The translations under genes and the position numbers were made by a program. The notes under the pieces are model-generated. The model did no database searches, had not been told where the DNA came from, and saw only the letters and a list, made by a program, of their open reading frames with translations. This document shows, piece by piece, positions 1-9,160 of a DNA stretch of 12,167 nucleotides (its first letter is position 1; each line of letters begins with the position of its first letter). Origin of the DNA: Sphingomonadales bacterium (lineage in GTDB: Bacteria; Pseudomonadota; Alphaproteobacteria; Sphingomonadales; Sphingomonadaceae); contig JAGWUU010000065.1 of assembly GCA_028868335.1 (NCBI GenBank), positions 1 through 12,167 on the forward strand, written 5' to 3'.

Positions 1-1185
1 GGATTGTTTACCGCCCTGTTTGCCCCGCTGGCCTTCGACTGGGCATGGGAGCACCCGCTGCTGATCCTCGTCGCTGCCGCGCTGATGCCCGCCTCGGCCC
101 GGCTCGACTGGCGCAGGCTGCCCGGCCTCGAGCAATCGACGCTCCAGCTCGTCGTGGCGACATCGCTGGGCATCGCCCTGCTCTGCTGCTGGCAGATCTA
201 TGTGATTGTTGGCGAGGATGGGCCGCGCTCGGCTGCGGCGTGGTGGCTTGCCGGGGTGACCTTCGGCGGACTGGTCGTCAGCCAGTGGCGCTGGCTGGCC
301 TTGCCATTGCTTGCCGTTGCAATGCTGGCCGAGGGCGGGATGCTCACGGTCAAGGAAACGCTGAACGGAATGCGCCAGCGAAGCTACTTTGGCATTTACA
401 CCGTGCGCTATGATCCGGTGGCAAAGCTGCGAACCATTGCCCACGGAACTACGCTGCACGGCCAGCAATCGACCGATCCCAGGCTGCGGCTCACCCCGCT
501 TTCCTACTACGGACCGTCATCGGGCGCAGGCATAGCGTTTGGCCACGCGCAAACGATGTTTGGCGCATCGGCGCGCATCGGCGTGGTCGGGCTGGGGGCG
601 GGGTCGCTCGCCTGCTACCACCGGCCGGGCGAGAGCTGGCGCTTTTTCGAAATCGACCCGCTGGTGCTGTCCTATTCGGAAAATCGCACCTTCACGTACC
701 TCAAGGACTGCGCGCCCGATGCCAGGGTGGTGATCGGCGATGCCCGGCTCGAACTCGAGAAGGTCGCGCCCGCCAGCCTCGATCTGCTGGCGGTCGACGC
801 GTTCTCGTCCGACGCGATTCCGCTGCACCTGCTCACCGACGAGGCGCTGGGGGTCTATGAACGCGCACTCGCGCCGCGCGGCATCCTGTTGATCCACATC
901 TCCAACCGTTTCATCGATCTTGAGCCCGTGCTCTCGGTCGATGCGCGCAAGAAGGGGCTGACGGCGAGAAAGCGTGAGGACAACCCGGACATGACGCAGG
1001 GTTATACCGCGTCGACCTGGATTGCACTCAGCCGCGATCCTGCCATGCTTGCCGCCTTGCAGGCACAGGCCCCCAATGATCCGTGGGAACCGCTTGCCGC
1101 TTCGACCTCGCAGGTGTGGACCGATGACCACGCCTCCATCCTGCCGCATGTGCGCTGGCAAAACATCCTGGGAGTACCCAAGTGA
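1..1185 (+). CDS. Membrane-anchored spermidine synthase-like protein (C-terminal part, 5' end outside window)
   Basis: The reading frame is open back to the window edge, so the true start is probably upstream; the TTG at 4 is only the first possible in-window start. About residues 15-110 (counted from that TTG) contain several hydrophobic membrane segments, and about 125-390 form a spermidine-synthase/SAM-methyltransferase-type Rossmann domain. Visible landmarks are RSYFGIYTVRYD (126-137), the nucleotide-binding loop GVVGLGAGS (193-201), FFEIDP (214-219) and DAFSSDAIPLHLLTDEA (265-281). This matches bacterial proteins described as fused MFS/spermidine synthase, in which a multi-helix membrane part precedes the domain. 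The usual GGGDG loop reads GLGAGS here, so the acidic residue is missing and true aminopropyl transfer is doubtful. The stop overlaps the next gene's GTG start by 4 bp (GTGA), indicating translational coupling. The fold is secure; the reaction is unknown. Confidence 0.8.
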   Translation, partial: GLFTALFAPLAFDWAWEHPLLILVAAALMPASARLDWRRLPGLEQSTLQLVVATSLGIALLCCWQIYVIVGEDGPRSAAAWWLAGVTFGGLVVSQWRWLALPLLAVAMLAEGGMLTVKETLNGMRQRSYFGIYTVRYDPVAKLRTIAHGTTLHGQQSTDPRLRLTPLSYYGPSSGAGIAFGHAQTMFGASARIGVVGLGAGSLACYHRPGESWRFFEIDPLVLSYSENRTFTYLKDCAPDARVVIGDARLELEKVAPASLDLLAVDAFSSDAIPLHLLTDEALGVYERALAPRGILLIHISNRFIDLEPVLSVDARKKGLTARKREDNPDMTQGYTASTWIALSRDPAMLAALQAQAPNDPWEPLAASTSQVWTDDHASILPHVRWQNILGVPK

Positions 1186-1760
1186 CCGGCCCCGACGTTT
1201 CGATCATTCCGATCCACGGCAAGACCCCGCGCATTCACGATAGCGCCTTCATCGCACCCGGCTGCCGGATCATCGGCGATGTCGAGATCGGACCTGACGC
1301 GTCGATCTGGTACAACTGCGTGTTGCGCGGCGATGTCAGCCGGCTGGTGATCGGCGCGCGCAGCAATATCCAGGACGGCACGGTGATCCATTGCGACAGC
1401 GCCATGCCCGGTGCTCCCGATGGTTTTCCCACGTTGATCGGCGATGACGTGCTGATCGGCCACATGGCGATGATCCACGGCACGGTGATCGAGGATCGCG
1501 GCTTCGTCGGCTTTGCGGCCCAGACGATGAATGGCTGCGTGATCGAGGCGGACGGGATGCTCGCCGCCGGCGCGCTGCTCGCTCCGGGCAAGCGCATACC
1601 CTCGCGCCAGTTGTGGAGCGGAAGGCCGGCCACTTTCATGCGCGACCTTGATGACCGGATGCTTGCCGGGCTCCAGCTTGGCGTGGCGCACTACGTCGAG
1701 AACGGAAGGCACCATCAGGCCGCGATCGACGATCTTCGCGATGGCGCGGCCCAGGCCTGA
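1182..1760 (+). CDS. Gamma carbonic anhydrase family protein (left-handed beta-helix hexapeptide protein)
   Basis: A 192-residue protein built of hexapeptide repeats (IIGDVEIGPDASIW, about residues 30-43, and onward), as in the YrdA/PaaY/CaiE branch of gamma-class carbonic anhydrases. The three metal-ligand histidines are all present: H70 in DGTVIHCD, and H94 and H99 in IGHMAMIHG. The R49/D51 (LRGD) and Q64 (NIQDG) positions typical of the active site are also kept. Family members are cytoplasmic trimers binding a metal between subunits. Some hydrate CO2, while many have weak or no measured activity, so the reaction is inferred from fold and ligands. A short helical tail follows from about residue 150. 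The GTG start sits in the stop of the upstream gene (GTGA), and the 3' end overlaps the DUF167 gene by 20 bp, so the three genes look co-transcribed and coupled. Confidence 0.9.
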   Translation: MTGPDVSIIPIHGKTPRIHDSAFIAPGCRIIGDVEIGPDASIWYNCVLRGDVSRLVIGARSNIQDGTVIHCDSAMPGAPDGFPTLIGDDVLIGHMAMIHGTVIEDRGFVGFAAQTMNGCVIEADGMLAAGALLAPGKRIPSRQLWSGRPATFMRDLDDRMLAGLQLGVAHYVENGRHHQAAIDDLRDGAAQA

Positions 1761-2019
1761 TTTCCCTGCCGCCGAAGCGATCCGCGCCCTTGCCAATGAC
1801 GAAGGGCGGCTGGCGCTGCGCGTCACGCCGGGCGCCCGGGTGGAGTCGGTAGAGATCGGCGAGGGCAGGGTGCTGGTGAAAGTCCGGGTCAAGCCCGAGG
1901 ACGGCAAGGCCAATGCCGCCGTACTCGAACTGCTGGCCCAGGCGCTGGGCGTGGCGACGTCACGACTTCAGATGTTGCGCGGCGCAACTGGGCGCGACAA
2001 ACTGGTGCGGATCAGTTGA
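1741..2019 (+). CDS. DUF167 (YggU) family small protein
   Basis: A 92-residue protein with the DUF167 signature: LRVTPGARV (26-34) followed by VKVRVKPEDGKANAAVLELL (46-65) and a terminal strand near RDKLVRIS. Length and motif match the family, which is widespread, small and alpha/beta folded, with no settled function. The frame is also open upstream, but the ATG at 1741 was chosen because homologous sequence begins shortly after it and earlier starts would lie deep inside the carbonic anhydrase gene. No Shine-Dalgarno is visible, so translation probably depends on coupling through the 20-bp overlap. The last 8 bp overlap the 3' end of the convergent SulP gene, leaving no room for a terminator between the two operons. 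Confidence 0.85.
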   Translation: MARPRPDFPAAEAIRALANDEGRLALRVTPGARVESVEIGEGRVLVKVRVKPEDGKANAAVLELLAQALGVATSRLQMLRGATGRDKLVRIS

Positions 2020-3643
2020 TCCCATCGCGCGAAAGGCGCGCCAGCGCCGCTTCAAGGCTGGCGACGCGCTCCGCTCCGGCGAATCGCGGGGTGGAGCGGG
2101 CAAGTGTCTCCCACACCGGGCGCGGCATGTCGCACAAGATCACGCGGGCTCCGCGGGCATGGGCTTCACGCACGAAACTCTCCAGAACGTGAACGCCTGA
2201 CGAATCGATATAGGGCACGCGATCGAGCCGCAGGATGACCGCGCGCGGAACATTGCCGATGCGGTTCAGGGTTTCGAGCATTTCACCCGCAACGCCGAAG
2301 AACATCGGCCCGGCGATGCGGAACACCTCGACTCCAGCGGGAAGGCTGGCGCGCTGTTCAGGGTCCTCAAGGCTCTGGTCGTCAGCCAGCACACCGGTCG
2401 ATTCGCTCATCCGGGCCATGAACAGCAGCGAAGCGAGCGTAACGCCCACGCCGATGGCCATGGTCAGGTCGACCAACACCGTCAGGCCAAAGGTCAGCAA
2501 CAGCAGCGCCCGTTCGCCCGCGTCCATCCGCATCAGGCTGCGGAAGCGGTCAACCTCGCTCATTCCCCAGGCGACCATCAGCAGGATCGCCGCCAACGCG
2601 GTCATCGGCACATAGGCGACCAGGCCACCCGCGATCAGCAGGATAACCAGCAGGAACACCGCATGCATCATCCCCGCCACCGGGGTTTTCGCCCCGGCGC
2701 GAATGTTGGTGGCGGTGCGGGCGATTGCGCCTGTTGCGGGCAATCCGCCGAACAGCGCGGAAGCGATATTGGCGACGCCCTGTCCGACCAGCTCCTGACC
2801 CGGACGATGCTTGTACCCGGTCATGCCGTCGGCGACCACGGCGGAAAGCAGCGCCTCGATCCCGGCAAGGAAAGCGATGGTGAAGGCCGAAGGCAGAACC
2901 TCGCGGAACATGGCTGGCGAGAAGGCGGGGAGGTGCGGCGCCGGAAGCGTCGTCGGCATGTTCGGGAAGCGTTGGCCCACCGTTTCGACCGGAAGATGCA
3001 ACAGGATCACCGCGAGCGCCGCGGCGATCACCGCGATCAGGTAGCCCGGCAGGCGTGGTGCGTAACGACGCAGGGCGAGAATCAGGGTCAGAGTTCCCGC
3101 TCCCACCGCCAGCGTCGGCCCGGAAACAGTTCCGATCGCGTGCAGGTAGGCTTCCCACTTGCCGAGAAATTCCGCCGGAACCTTGCCGGCCTTGAGGCCG
3201 AGGAAATCCCCGATCTGGCTGGAGGCGATGATCACCGCGATTCCAGCGGTGAAGCCGGTGACGACCGGCATCGGCACAAAGCGCATCAGCTTGCCCAGCC
3301 CCGCATAGCCCGCGGCGATCAGGATGATTCCGGCAAGCCCTGTAGCCAGCACCAGTCCAGCATAGCCGTGGGTTGCGATCACCCCGGCGACGACCACCAC
3401 GAAAGCGCCGGTCGGCCCCCCGACCTGAACGCGGCTGCCGCCCAGCGCGGATATGAGGAATCCGGCAATGATCGCCGTGACCAACCCCTTGTCGGGCGAA
3501 GCGCCGCTGGCGATGCCCAGCGCCATGGCGAGGGGCAGGGCGACGATGGCGACGGTCAGGCCAGCCAGCGCATCGGCGCGGAAACGCTTCAGGTCATATC
3601 CTTCGCGCAGGACGATCAGCAGTTTGGGTTGCATGGTTCGCAT
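2012..3643 (-). CDS. SulP family inorganic anion transporter with C-terminal STAS domain
   Basis: A 543-residue inner-membrane protein. Residues 25-410 hold a series of hydrophobic helices with SulP landmarks: ALPLAMALGIASG (35-47), GSRVQVGGPTGAF (69-81) and the segment from GIEALLSAVVADGMTGYKH (261-279) to FGGLPATGAIARTATN (298-313). A STAS domain follows from about 437 to 540, with the conserved DSSG loop at 480-483 whose serine is the phosphorylatable position in anti-sigma-antagonist-type domains. SulP proteins move sulfate, bicarbonate, nitrate or dicarboxylates, often with Na+ or H+; the substrate cannot be read from this sequence. The first ATG directly abuts the TAG stop of the preceding barrel gene, and a second ATG lies three codons in. 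No good Shine-Dalgarno is seen, so expression probably depends on the upstream genes. It is the last gene of the hemoglobin/barrel/SulP unit. Confidence 0.93.
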   Translation of the reverse strand: MRTMQPKLLIVLREGYDLKRFRADALAGLTVAIVALPLAMALGIASGASPDKGLVTAIIAGFLISALGGSRVQVGGPTGAFVVVVAGVIATHGYAGLVLATGLAGIILIAAGYAGLGKLMRFVPMPVVTGFTAGIAVIIASSQIGDFLGLKAGKVPAEFLGKWEAYLHAIGTVSGPTLAVGAGTLTLILALRRYAPRLPGYLIAVIAAALAVILLHLPVETVGQRFPNMPTTLPAPHLPAFSPAMFREVLPSAFTIAFLAGIEALLSAVVADGMTGYKHRPGQELVGQGVANIASALFGGLPATGAIARTATNIRAGAKTPVAGMMHAVFLLVILLIAGGLVAYVPMTALAAILLMVAWGMSEVDRFRSLMRMDAGERALLLLTFGLTVLVDLTMAIGVGVTLASLLFMARMSESTGVLADDQSLEDPEQRASLPAGVEVFRIAGPMFFGVAGEMLETLNRIGNVPRAVILRLDRVPYIDSSGVHVLESFVREAHARGARVILCDMPRPVWETLARSTPRFAGAERVASLEAALARLSRDGIN

Positions 3644-4405
3644 CTAGCGCAACGGGACCCCTATGATGAATTTCAAGACTGTGCTGTCGGCGCTGCCGCT
3701 ATAGCCTTTGCCGATGCCAATGTTCACATCCCATTTCCCCAGCGCGGCGTCCAGTACCGCGAAAGTCGAATGCCCTGCTCCGGCTGGATGGATGTCGCTG
3801 AGCGGGCCGAGGCCATTGTAGCTTTCCATTCCCACGGCCACCCTGGGCGAAAGGCGATAGGCCAGCTTGCTGGCGATCTCCGCTTCCGCCGGTGCCGAGG
3901 CGGGACCGCTGATCTTGAAACCGAGGTTGGCGTTGACGGCGGCGACAATGCGATCGTTGCGCCAGCCCGCGATCAGCTTCATTTCGCCGTTCCATGGATT
4001 CTGGTCGATTCTGTGGCTGACCCGCCCGACTTCAAGGTTGGCTCCCCAATAGAACCCGCGTGCGCCGTGCGGGGCGACCCATTTGAGCCGCATCTTCGCG
4101 CCTTGCGTTCGTGGCGTCCCATCCGCGGCAAGCGTCGCCAACGGGACATAGGCGCCCAGTTCGAAGCCGTGACCCAGGCCCACCGACAATTCGGGCGTAA
4201 ACCGCCAACGGTGGAGCGGGCTCTCCTCACCGGGATAGCTGGCACGCCCGTCACCATCGGCGACATAGTTGATGTGCAGGTCAAGGCCGATCTCGCCCGG
4301 TGCACCCATTTCGTCCTGATAGACCTGGATCTCCTCGTCGGCGGCCAGCGCCGGGCGGGCGACGCAGGCCATCGCGGCGACGGCCAGCATGCGGATTGGC
4401 GACAT
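3644..4405 (-). CDS. Exported protein, putative outer-membrane beta-barrel
   Basis: The protein is 253 residues from the chosen ATG. A longer open frame reaches 4525 but would bury a clear signal peptide: MSPIRMLAVAAMACVARPALA with a likely signal-peptidase I cut after A21 (ALA, then ADEE). A GGGA lies about 12 nt before the chosen start. The mature part alternates polar and aromatic/hydrophobic residues in short strands separated by G/D/N/P turns (for example IGLDLHINYVADGDG, VGLGHGFELGAYVPLA, AAVNANLGFKISG), which suggests a beta-barrel in the outer membrane. I do not recognise a named family. The protein ends in FIIGVPLR rather than the classical terminal phenylalanine, which weakens the barrel call a little. 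Its place between a truncated hemoglobin and an anion transporter suggests a channel or sensor working with them, but this is inference. Confidence 0.7.
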   Translation of the reverse strand: MSPIRMLAVAAMACVARPALAADEEIQVYQDEMGAPGEIGLDLHINYVADGDGRASYPGEESPLHRWRFTPELSVGLGHGFELGAYVPLATLAADGTPRTQGAKMRLKWVAPHGARGFYWGANLEVGRVSHRIDQNPWNGEMKLIAGWRNDRIVAAVNANLGFKISGPASAPAEAEIASKLAYRLSPRVAVGMESYNGLGPLSDIHPAGAGHSTFAVLDAALGKWDVNIGIGKGYSGSADSTVLKFIIGVPLR

Positions 4406-4466
4406 TGTGATGAATTCCCAGTGACCTGAACCCTCGCCCGAGCAGTGCGCCGGACGTGGCCCTGCG

Positions 4467-4877
4467 TCAATCCCGGGACATGCCCTTGGCCATGCGTTCC
4501 AGTACGTCGGCCATGGTCTCGGCAATCGTGCGGTCCGCCACTTCGGTTTCGGCCAGGGCGCGCCGCATCGCTTCGGCCCATTGCGCCGCCGTCGCGCGGC
4601 CGATGGGGAAGGGTGCGTGCATCGACATCATGCATTTACCGGGGTTGGCGTCGAACCAGTCGCGCGGGCCACCGGCCCATCCGGCGAGGAATCGCGGCAA
4701 GGCCGCACGCATCGGCGCAAGGTCGGCCGCGTGCATTGCCCGCAGTTCGGCATAGGCCGGGTCCTGCTCCATAAGGTCGTAGAACCGGTCGGTCACGGCC
4801 TGTAATACGCGATGCCCGCCGATTCGCTCGAACGGCGATGCGACGGCAGGTGCTTCGGCAGTGACGGTCTCGGTCAA
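4467..4877 (-). CDS. Group II truncated hemoglobin
   Basis: A 136-residue 2-on-2 globin. The group II pattern is clear: FERIGGHRVLQAVTDRFYDL (16-35) with Tyr B10 at Y33, LRAMHAADL (45-53) placing a histidine (H48) at about the CD1 position, FLAGWAGGP (63-71), the proximal histidine H87 in MHAPFPIG, and Trp G8 at W100 (QWAEAM). Family members bind haem in the cytoplasm and handle O2, NO or peroxide-type ligands; the exact role here is unknown. The start is a TTG supported by a well-spaced GGAG (about 6-7 nt before it). A perfect FNR-type palindrome is centred about 66 nt upstream, which predicts induction at low oxygen. The barrel gene follows after 61 nt on the same strand. Clear functional residues make the family assignment secure. 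Confidence 0.93.
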   Translation of the reverse strand: MTETVTAEAPAVASPFERIGGHRVLQAVTDRFYDLMEQDPAYAELRAMHAADLAPMRAALPRFLAGWAGGPRDWFDANPGKCMMSMHAPFPIGRATAAQWAEAMRRALAETEVADRTIAETMADVLERMAKGMSRD

Positions 4878-4936
4878 GATGGGCTCCGGATAGAGTGCGG
4901 CGAGGGTCGGATTACCGCACCTCGCCGCCTCTCGCC

Positions 4937-4946
4937 TTGATCACGA

Positions 4947-4950
<4 letters not shown>
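4937..4950 (-). promoter_or_regulatory. Predicted FNR/FixK-type (Crp-Fnr family) binding site upstream of the truncated hemoglobin
   Basis: The sequence TTGATCACGATCAA is a perfect inverted repeat and an exact match to the TTGAT-N4-ATCAA consensus of FNR/FnrL/FixK proteins. It contains the clpA stop codon. Its centre (4943.5) lies about 66 nt before the hemoglobin TTG. A class II site at -41.5 would put the transcript start near 4902, leaving a leader of about 25 nt. On the - strand a GGTAAT (4916-4911) fits roughly where a -10 box would be. The regulator itself is not in the window. The match is direct; binding and the start point are inferred. Confidence 0.7.
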
Positions 4951-7355
<2,405 letters not shown>

Positions 7356-7385
7356 TTATGCGGTCTCTTTCAGGATGAAACTTGG

Positions 7386-7415
7386 CTCCGGCTGGTGTGT
7401 TTCGCCTTGCCGGAG
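7386..7415 (-). other. Inverted repeat in the clpA leader
   Basis: A 7-bp perfect inverted repeat, CTCCGGC (7386-7392) and GCCGGAG (7409-7415), separated by 16 nt. It lies 30 nt upstream of the clpA start, so it would form a hairpin in the 5' leader or serve as an operator. The clpA Shine-Dalgarno lies outside the stem. Its role is unknown. Confidence 0.35.
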
Positions 7416-7444
7416 AATATGAACGGCCATGGTTAACCAAACCT

Positions 7445-7473
7445 ATATGGGAAGGGGTGGCGCGCACGAAAAG
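7445..7473 (-). promoter_or_regulatory. Possible heat-shock (RpoH-type) promoter for clpA
   Basis: On the - strand CCCATAT (7451-7445) matches the RpoH -10 pattern CCCATnT in full. It lies 15 nt after CTTTTCG (7473-7467), which matches only the first three bases of the CTTGAAA -35. The position, about 90 nt before the clpA start and inside the gap after the DUF1192 gene, suits a clpA promoter. The weak -35 makes this tentative. Confidence 0.25.
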
Positions 7474-7487
7474 GGCGGCGCTGTCCA

Positions 7488-7688
7488 TCAGTCGGTTCGT
7501 GGCCGGAACAAGGCATCGGCGGCGGCGCGATGCACGCTGGCCTTGTCGCGATGGGCGCGCACCCTGGCGATCTCGGCCTCCAGCATGGCAATGCGCTCGG
7601 CCAATTCATCCTGCGAATAGGCGTCGAGCACTTCCTTCGCCAGCTTGCTGGCTGCATCGCCTTTCGTGCGGGGCAGATCGTCTTCCAT
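7488..7688 (-). CDS. DUF1192 family small coiled-coil protein
   Basis: A 66-residue protein. DLPRTKGDAA at residues 4-13 and the helix DELAERIAMLEAEIARVRAH (27-46), with leucine/isoleucine heptads, give the typical DUF1192 layout: a short conserved N-terminus, an amphipathic coiled-coil and a charged tail. Length matches the family, which is confined mostly to Alphaproteobacteria and has no assigned function. The ATG lacks a clear Shine-Dalgarno. It is followed after 132 nt by clpA on the same strand. It is divergent from the quinone oxidoreductase gene, with 104 nt between them that must hold both promoters; no convincing -35/-10 pair is seen there. Confidence 0.8.
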   Translation of the reverse strand: MEDDLPRTKGDAASKLAKEVLDAYSQDELAERIAMLEAEIARVRAHRDKASVHRAAADALFRPRTD

Positions 7689-7792
7689 CCGAATGACAGA
7701 ATCGGATCACTTGCCCTTGCTGTCAACACGGTGCAGCGATAGGGCGCAAGAAGTGGCGAAACGGCAACAGCGTCGCGCGACAGGGGCAGGGC

Positions 7793-8797
7793 ATGACAGG
7801 GCAACTACCTGAAACCATGACGGCAATCGGTTTCGACGCACCGGGCGCGCCCGAGGTGCTGCGCCCCGAAACGGTGTCGGTGCCATTGCCGGGAAAGGGG
7901 CAGGTGCTGATCCGGGTCGCCTTCGCAGGCGTCAACCGCCCCGACGTGATCCAGCGGCAGGGCTTCTACCCGCCGCCGCCCGGCGCCTCGCCCATTCTCG
8001 GGCTGGAGGTTTCCGGAACTGTCGTCGCGGTGGGCGAGGAAGTCGACGCAGCGATGCTCGGCCAGCAGGTCTGCGCGCTGGTTGCGGGCGGAGGCTATGC
8101 CGAATTCTGCCTGGCGGAAGCCGCGGTTTGCCTGCCGGTTCCCGCCGGGCTCCCGCTCGACCAAGCGGCGGCATTGCCCGAAACGCTGTTCACCGTCTGG
8201 CACAACGTGTTCGAGCGCGGCTACGCCAGCGAGGGTGAAACCATGCTGGTCCATGGCGGCACCAGCGGCATCGGCTCGATGGCGATCATGCTCGGCAAGC
8301 TGATGGGCCTGACCGTGATCGTCACTTGCGGAGGGGCGGACAAGTGCACCGCCGCGCTGCGAATCGGCGCGGCCCATGCGATCGACTACAAGGCGGTGGA
8401 TTTCGTCGAGGAGGTCGCGCGGATCACGGACGGCAAAGGCGTCCAGCTCGTGCTCGACATGGTTGCCGGCGACTATGTCGCGCGCAACCTCAAGTGCCTT
8501 GCCGATGATGGCCGCCATGTCACGATTGCGGTTCAGGGCGGATTGCAGGCGACGATCAACATGGCCGAGGTGATGCGCCGCCGCCTGACCCTGACCGGAT
8601 CGACGCTGCGCCCGCGCTCCGATCAGTTCAAGGCGCTGCTTGCCCAGGAAATCGCCCGCTACGGCTGGCAATGGGTCGAGGTGGGCGAGCTGCGCCCGGT
8701 CATGGACCGCACCTTCCCGCTGGCGGACGCCGCCGCCGCGCACGCCAGGATGGAAGCGGGTAGTCACATCGGCAAGATCGTTCTGGCTGCCGGGTAA
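7793..8797 (+). CDS. NAD(P)H:quinone oxidoreductase, PIG3/zeta-crystallin type
   Basis: A 334-residue zinc-free medium-chain dehydrogenase. The GroES-like N-terminal half (about 10-120) carries NRPDVIQRQGFYPPPPGASP (48-67) and ILGLEVSG (68-75), the hallmark of the PIG3/TP53I3 branch of quinone oxidoreductases. The nucleotide-binding half has HGGTSGIGSMAIML (154-167), consistent with the family's NADPH-binding loop, and GADKCTAALRIGAAHAIDY (181-199). The usual zinc-ligand cysteines of alcohol dehydrogenases are absent. Predicted role: cytoplasmic one- or two-electron reduction of quinones with NADPH. The ATG at 7793 has a strong AGGGGCAGGG before it. An internal ATG at 7817 (M9) would start at the conserved MTAIGFDAPG and cannot be excluded. 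It converges on the small frameshifted gene with a 12-nt gap. Confidence 0.92.
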   Translation: MTGQLPETMTAIGFDAPGAPEVLRPETVSVPLPGKGQVLIRVAFAGVNRPDVIQRQGFYPPPPGASPILGLEVSGTVVAVGEEVDAAMLGQQVCALVAGGGYAEFCLAEAAVCLPVPAGLPLDQAAALPETLFTVWHNVFERGYASEGETMLVHGGTSGIGSMAIMLGKLMGLTVIVTCGGADKCTAALRIGAAHAIDYKAVDFVEEVARITDGKGVQLVLDMVAGDYVARNLKCLADDGRHVTIAVQGGLQATINMAEVMRRRLTLTGSTLRPRSDQFKALLAQEIARYGWQWVEVGELRPVMDRTFPLADAAAAHARMEAGSHIGKIVLAAG

Positions 8798-8809
8798 ACG
8801 GCGCACGCT

Positions 8810-9057
8810 TCAGTTGTGATACGGCTGGCGGTCCGGTTCGGCGGAGTTCGCGTTGTCCGTCGCTCCTCCGTCGCGCTTGCGGAATTCGCCGCGTTCAGCG
8901 CGTTCGGTGTCCTCGGAGATTCGCACGAAGGCGGCATAAATGGTTTCGGGGGGCGATGCGCCTCAACGGAGAAGTCGGGACTTCCGCGCGCCACGAAGCC
9001 GCCGCCCATTGCCGCGGCGATCGCCGCGCCCACTGCACTTGCCGGTCCGATTCGCAT
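8810..9057 (-). pseudogene. Small hypothetical gene with a frameshift at a six-C run
   Basis: Two frames join to give a plausible 82-residue protein. From the ATG at 9057 the first frame reads MRIGPASAVGAAIAAAMGGG and on through FVARGSPDFSVEAHRP, with a small hydrophobic N-terminal segment. At the CCCCCC run (G run at 8948-8953 on +) the coding look moves to another frame: PPETIYAAFVRISEDTERA, then ERGEFRKRDGGATDNANSAE and a polar end at QPYHN, stopping at 8810-8812. That second frame has no start of its own, being preceded by an in-frame stop (TGA). One extra C would make the whole gene open (249 bp, 83 codons). The downstream half has high GC at third positions and natural amino-acid composition. 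It may be a real pseudogene, a sequencing error in a homopolymer, or programmed slippage. I do not recognise the family. Confidence 0.45.
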
Positions 9058-9121
9058 CTGCCACCCGCGCTCGTTCGCCCTGCGCTTCGGCCCACGCCCC
9101 AGTGTTTAAATCTTCCTGACC

Positions 9122-9149
9122 TTGCCCGGCGCGGAGATTTGTCATAAGG
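9122..9149 (+). promoter_or_regulatory. Possible sigma-70-type promoter of trcR
   Basis: TTGCCC (9122-9127) and ATAAGG (9144-9149), 16 nt apart, are a weak match to the housekeeping -35/-10 pair. Their position would start the transcript near 9156, just before the leader hairpin. Other spacings are possible. No full CtrA box (TTAA-N7-TTAA) is seen. Confidence 0.2.
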
Positions 9150-9160
9150 CGCTAGCGAAC

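Noticed and set aside
1002..1913. - strand open frame of 303 codons opposite the carbonic anhydrase gene
   Set aside because: Low-complexity composition and no recognisable motif; the + strand genes here have clear families.
2663..4429. Long + strand open frame of 588 codons opposite the SulP and barrel genes
   Set aside because: It is rich in R, G, D, H and Q with no domain or hydrophobic pattern. It runs antisense to two well-supported genes and is a usual by-product of high GC.
4406..4525. N-terminal extension of the exported barrel gene by 40 codons
   Set aside because: It would place a clear signal peptide in the middle of the protein and overlap the end of the hemoglobin gene.
7431..7438. 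GGTTAACC palindrome upstream of clpA
   Set aside because: An 8-base palindrome alone is too short to support a regulator site.
7805..8806. - strand open frame of 333 codons opposite the quinone oxidoreductase
   Set aside because: Mirror frame of a strongly supported gene; its composition is R/H/D-rich.
8816..9109. + strand open frame of 97 codons between the oxidoreductase and trcR genes
   Set aside because: It is antisense to the more protein-like - strand pieces; it has no Shine-Dalgarno and no family resemblance.
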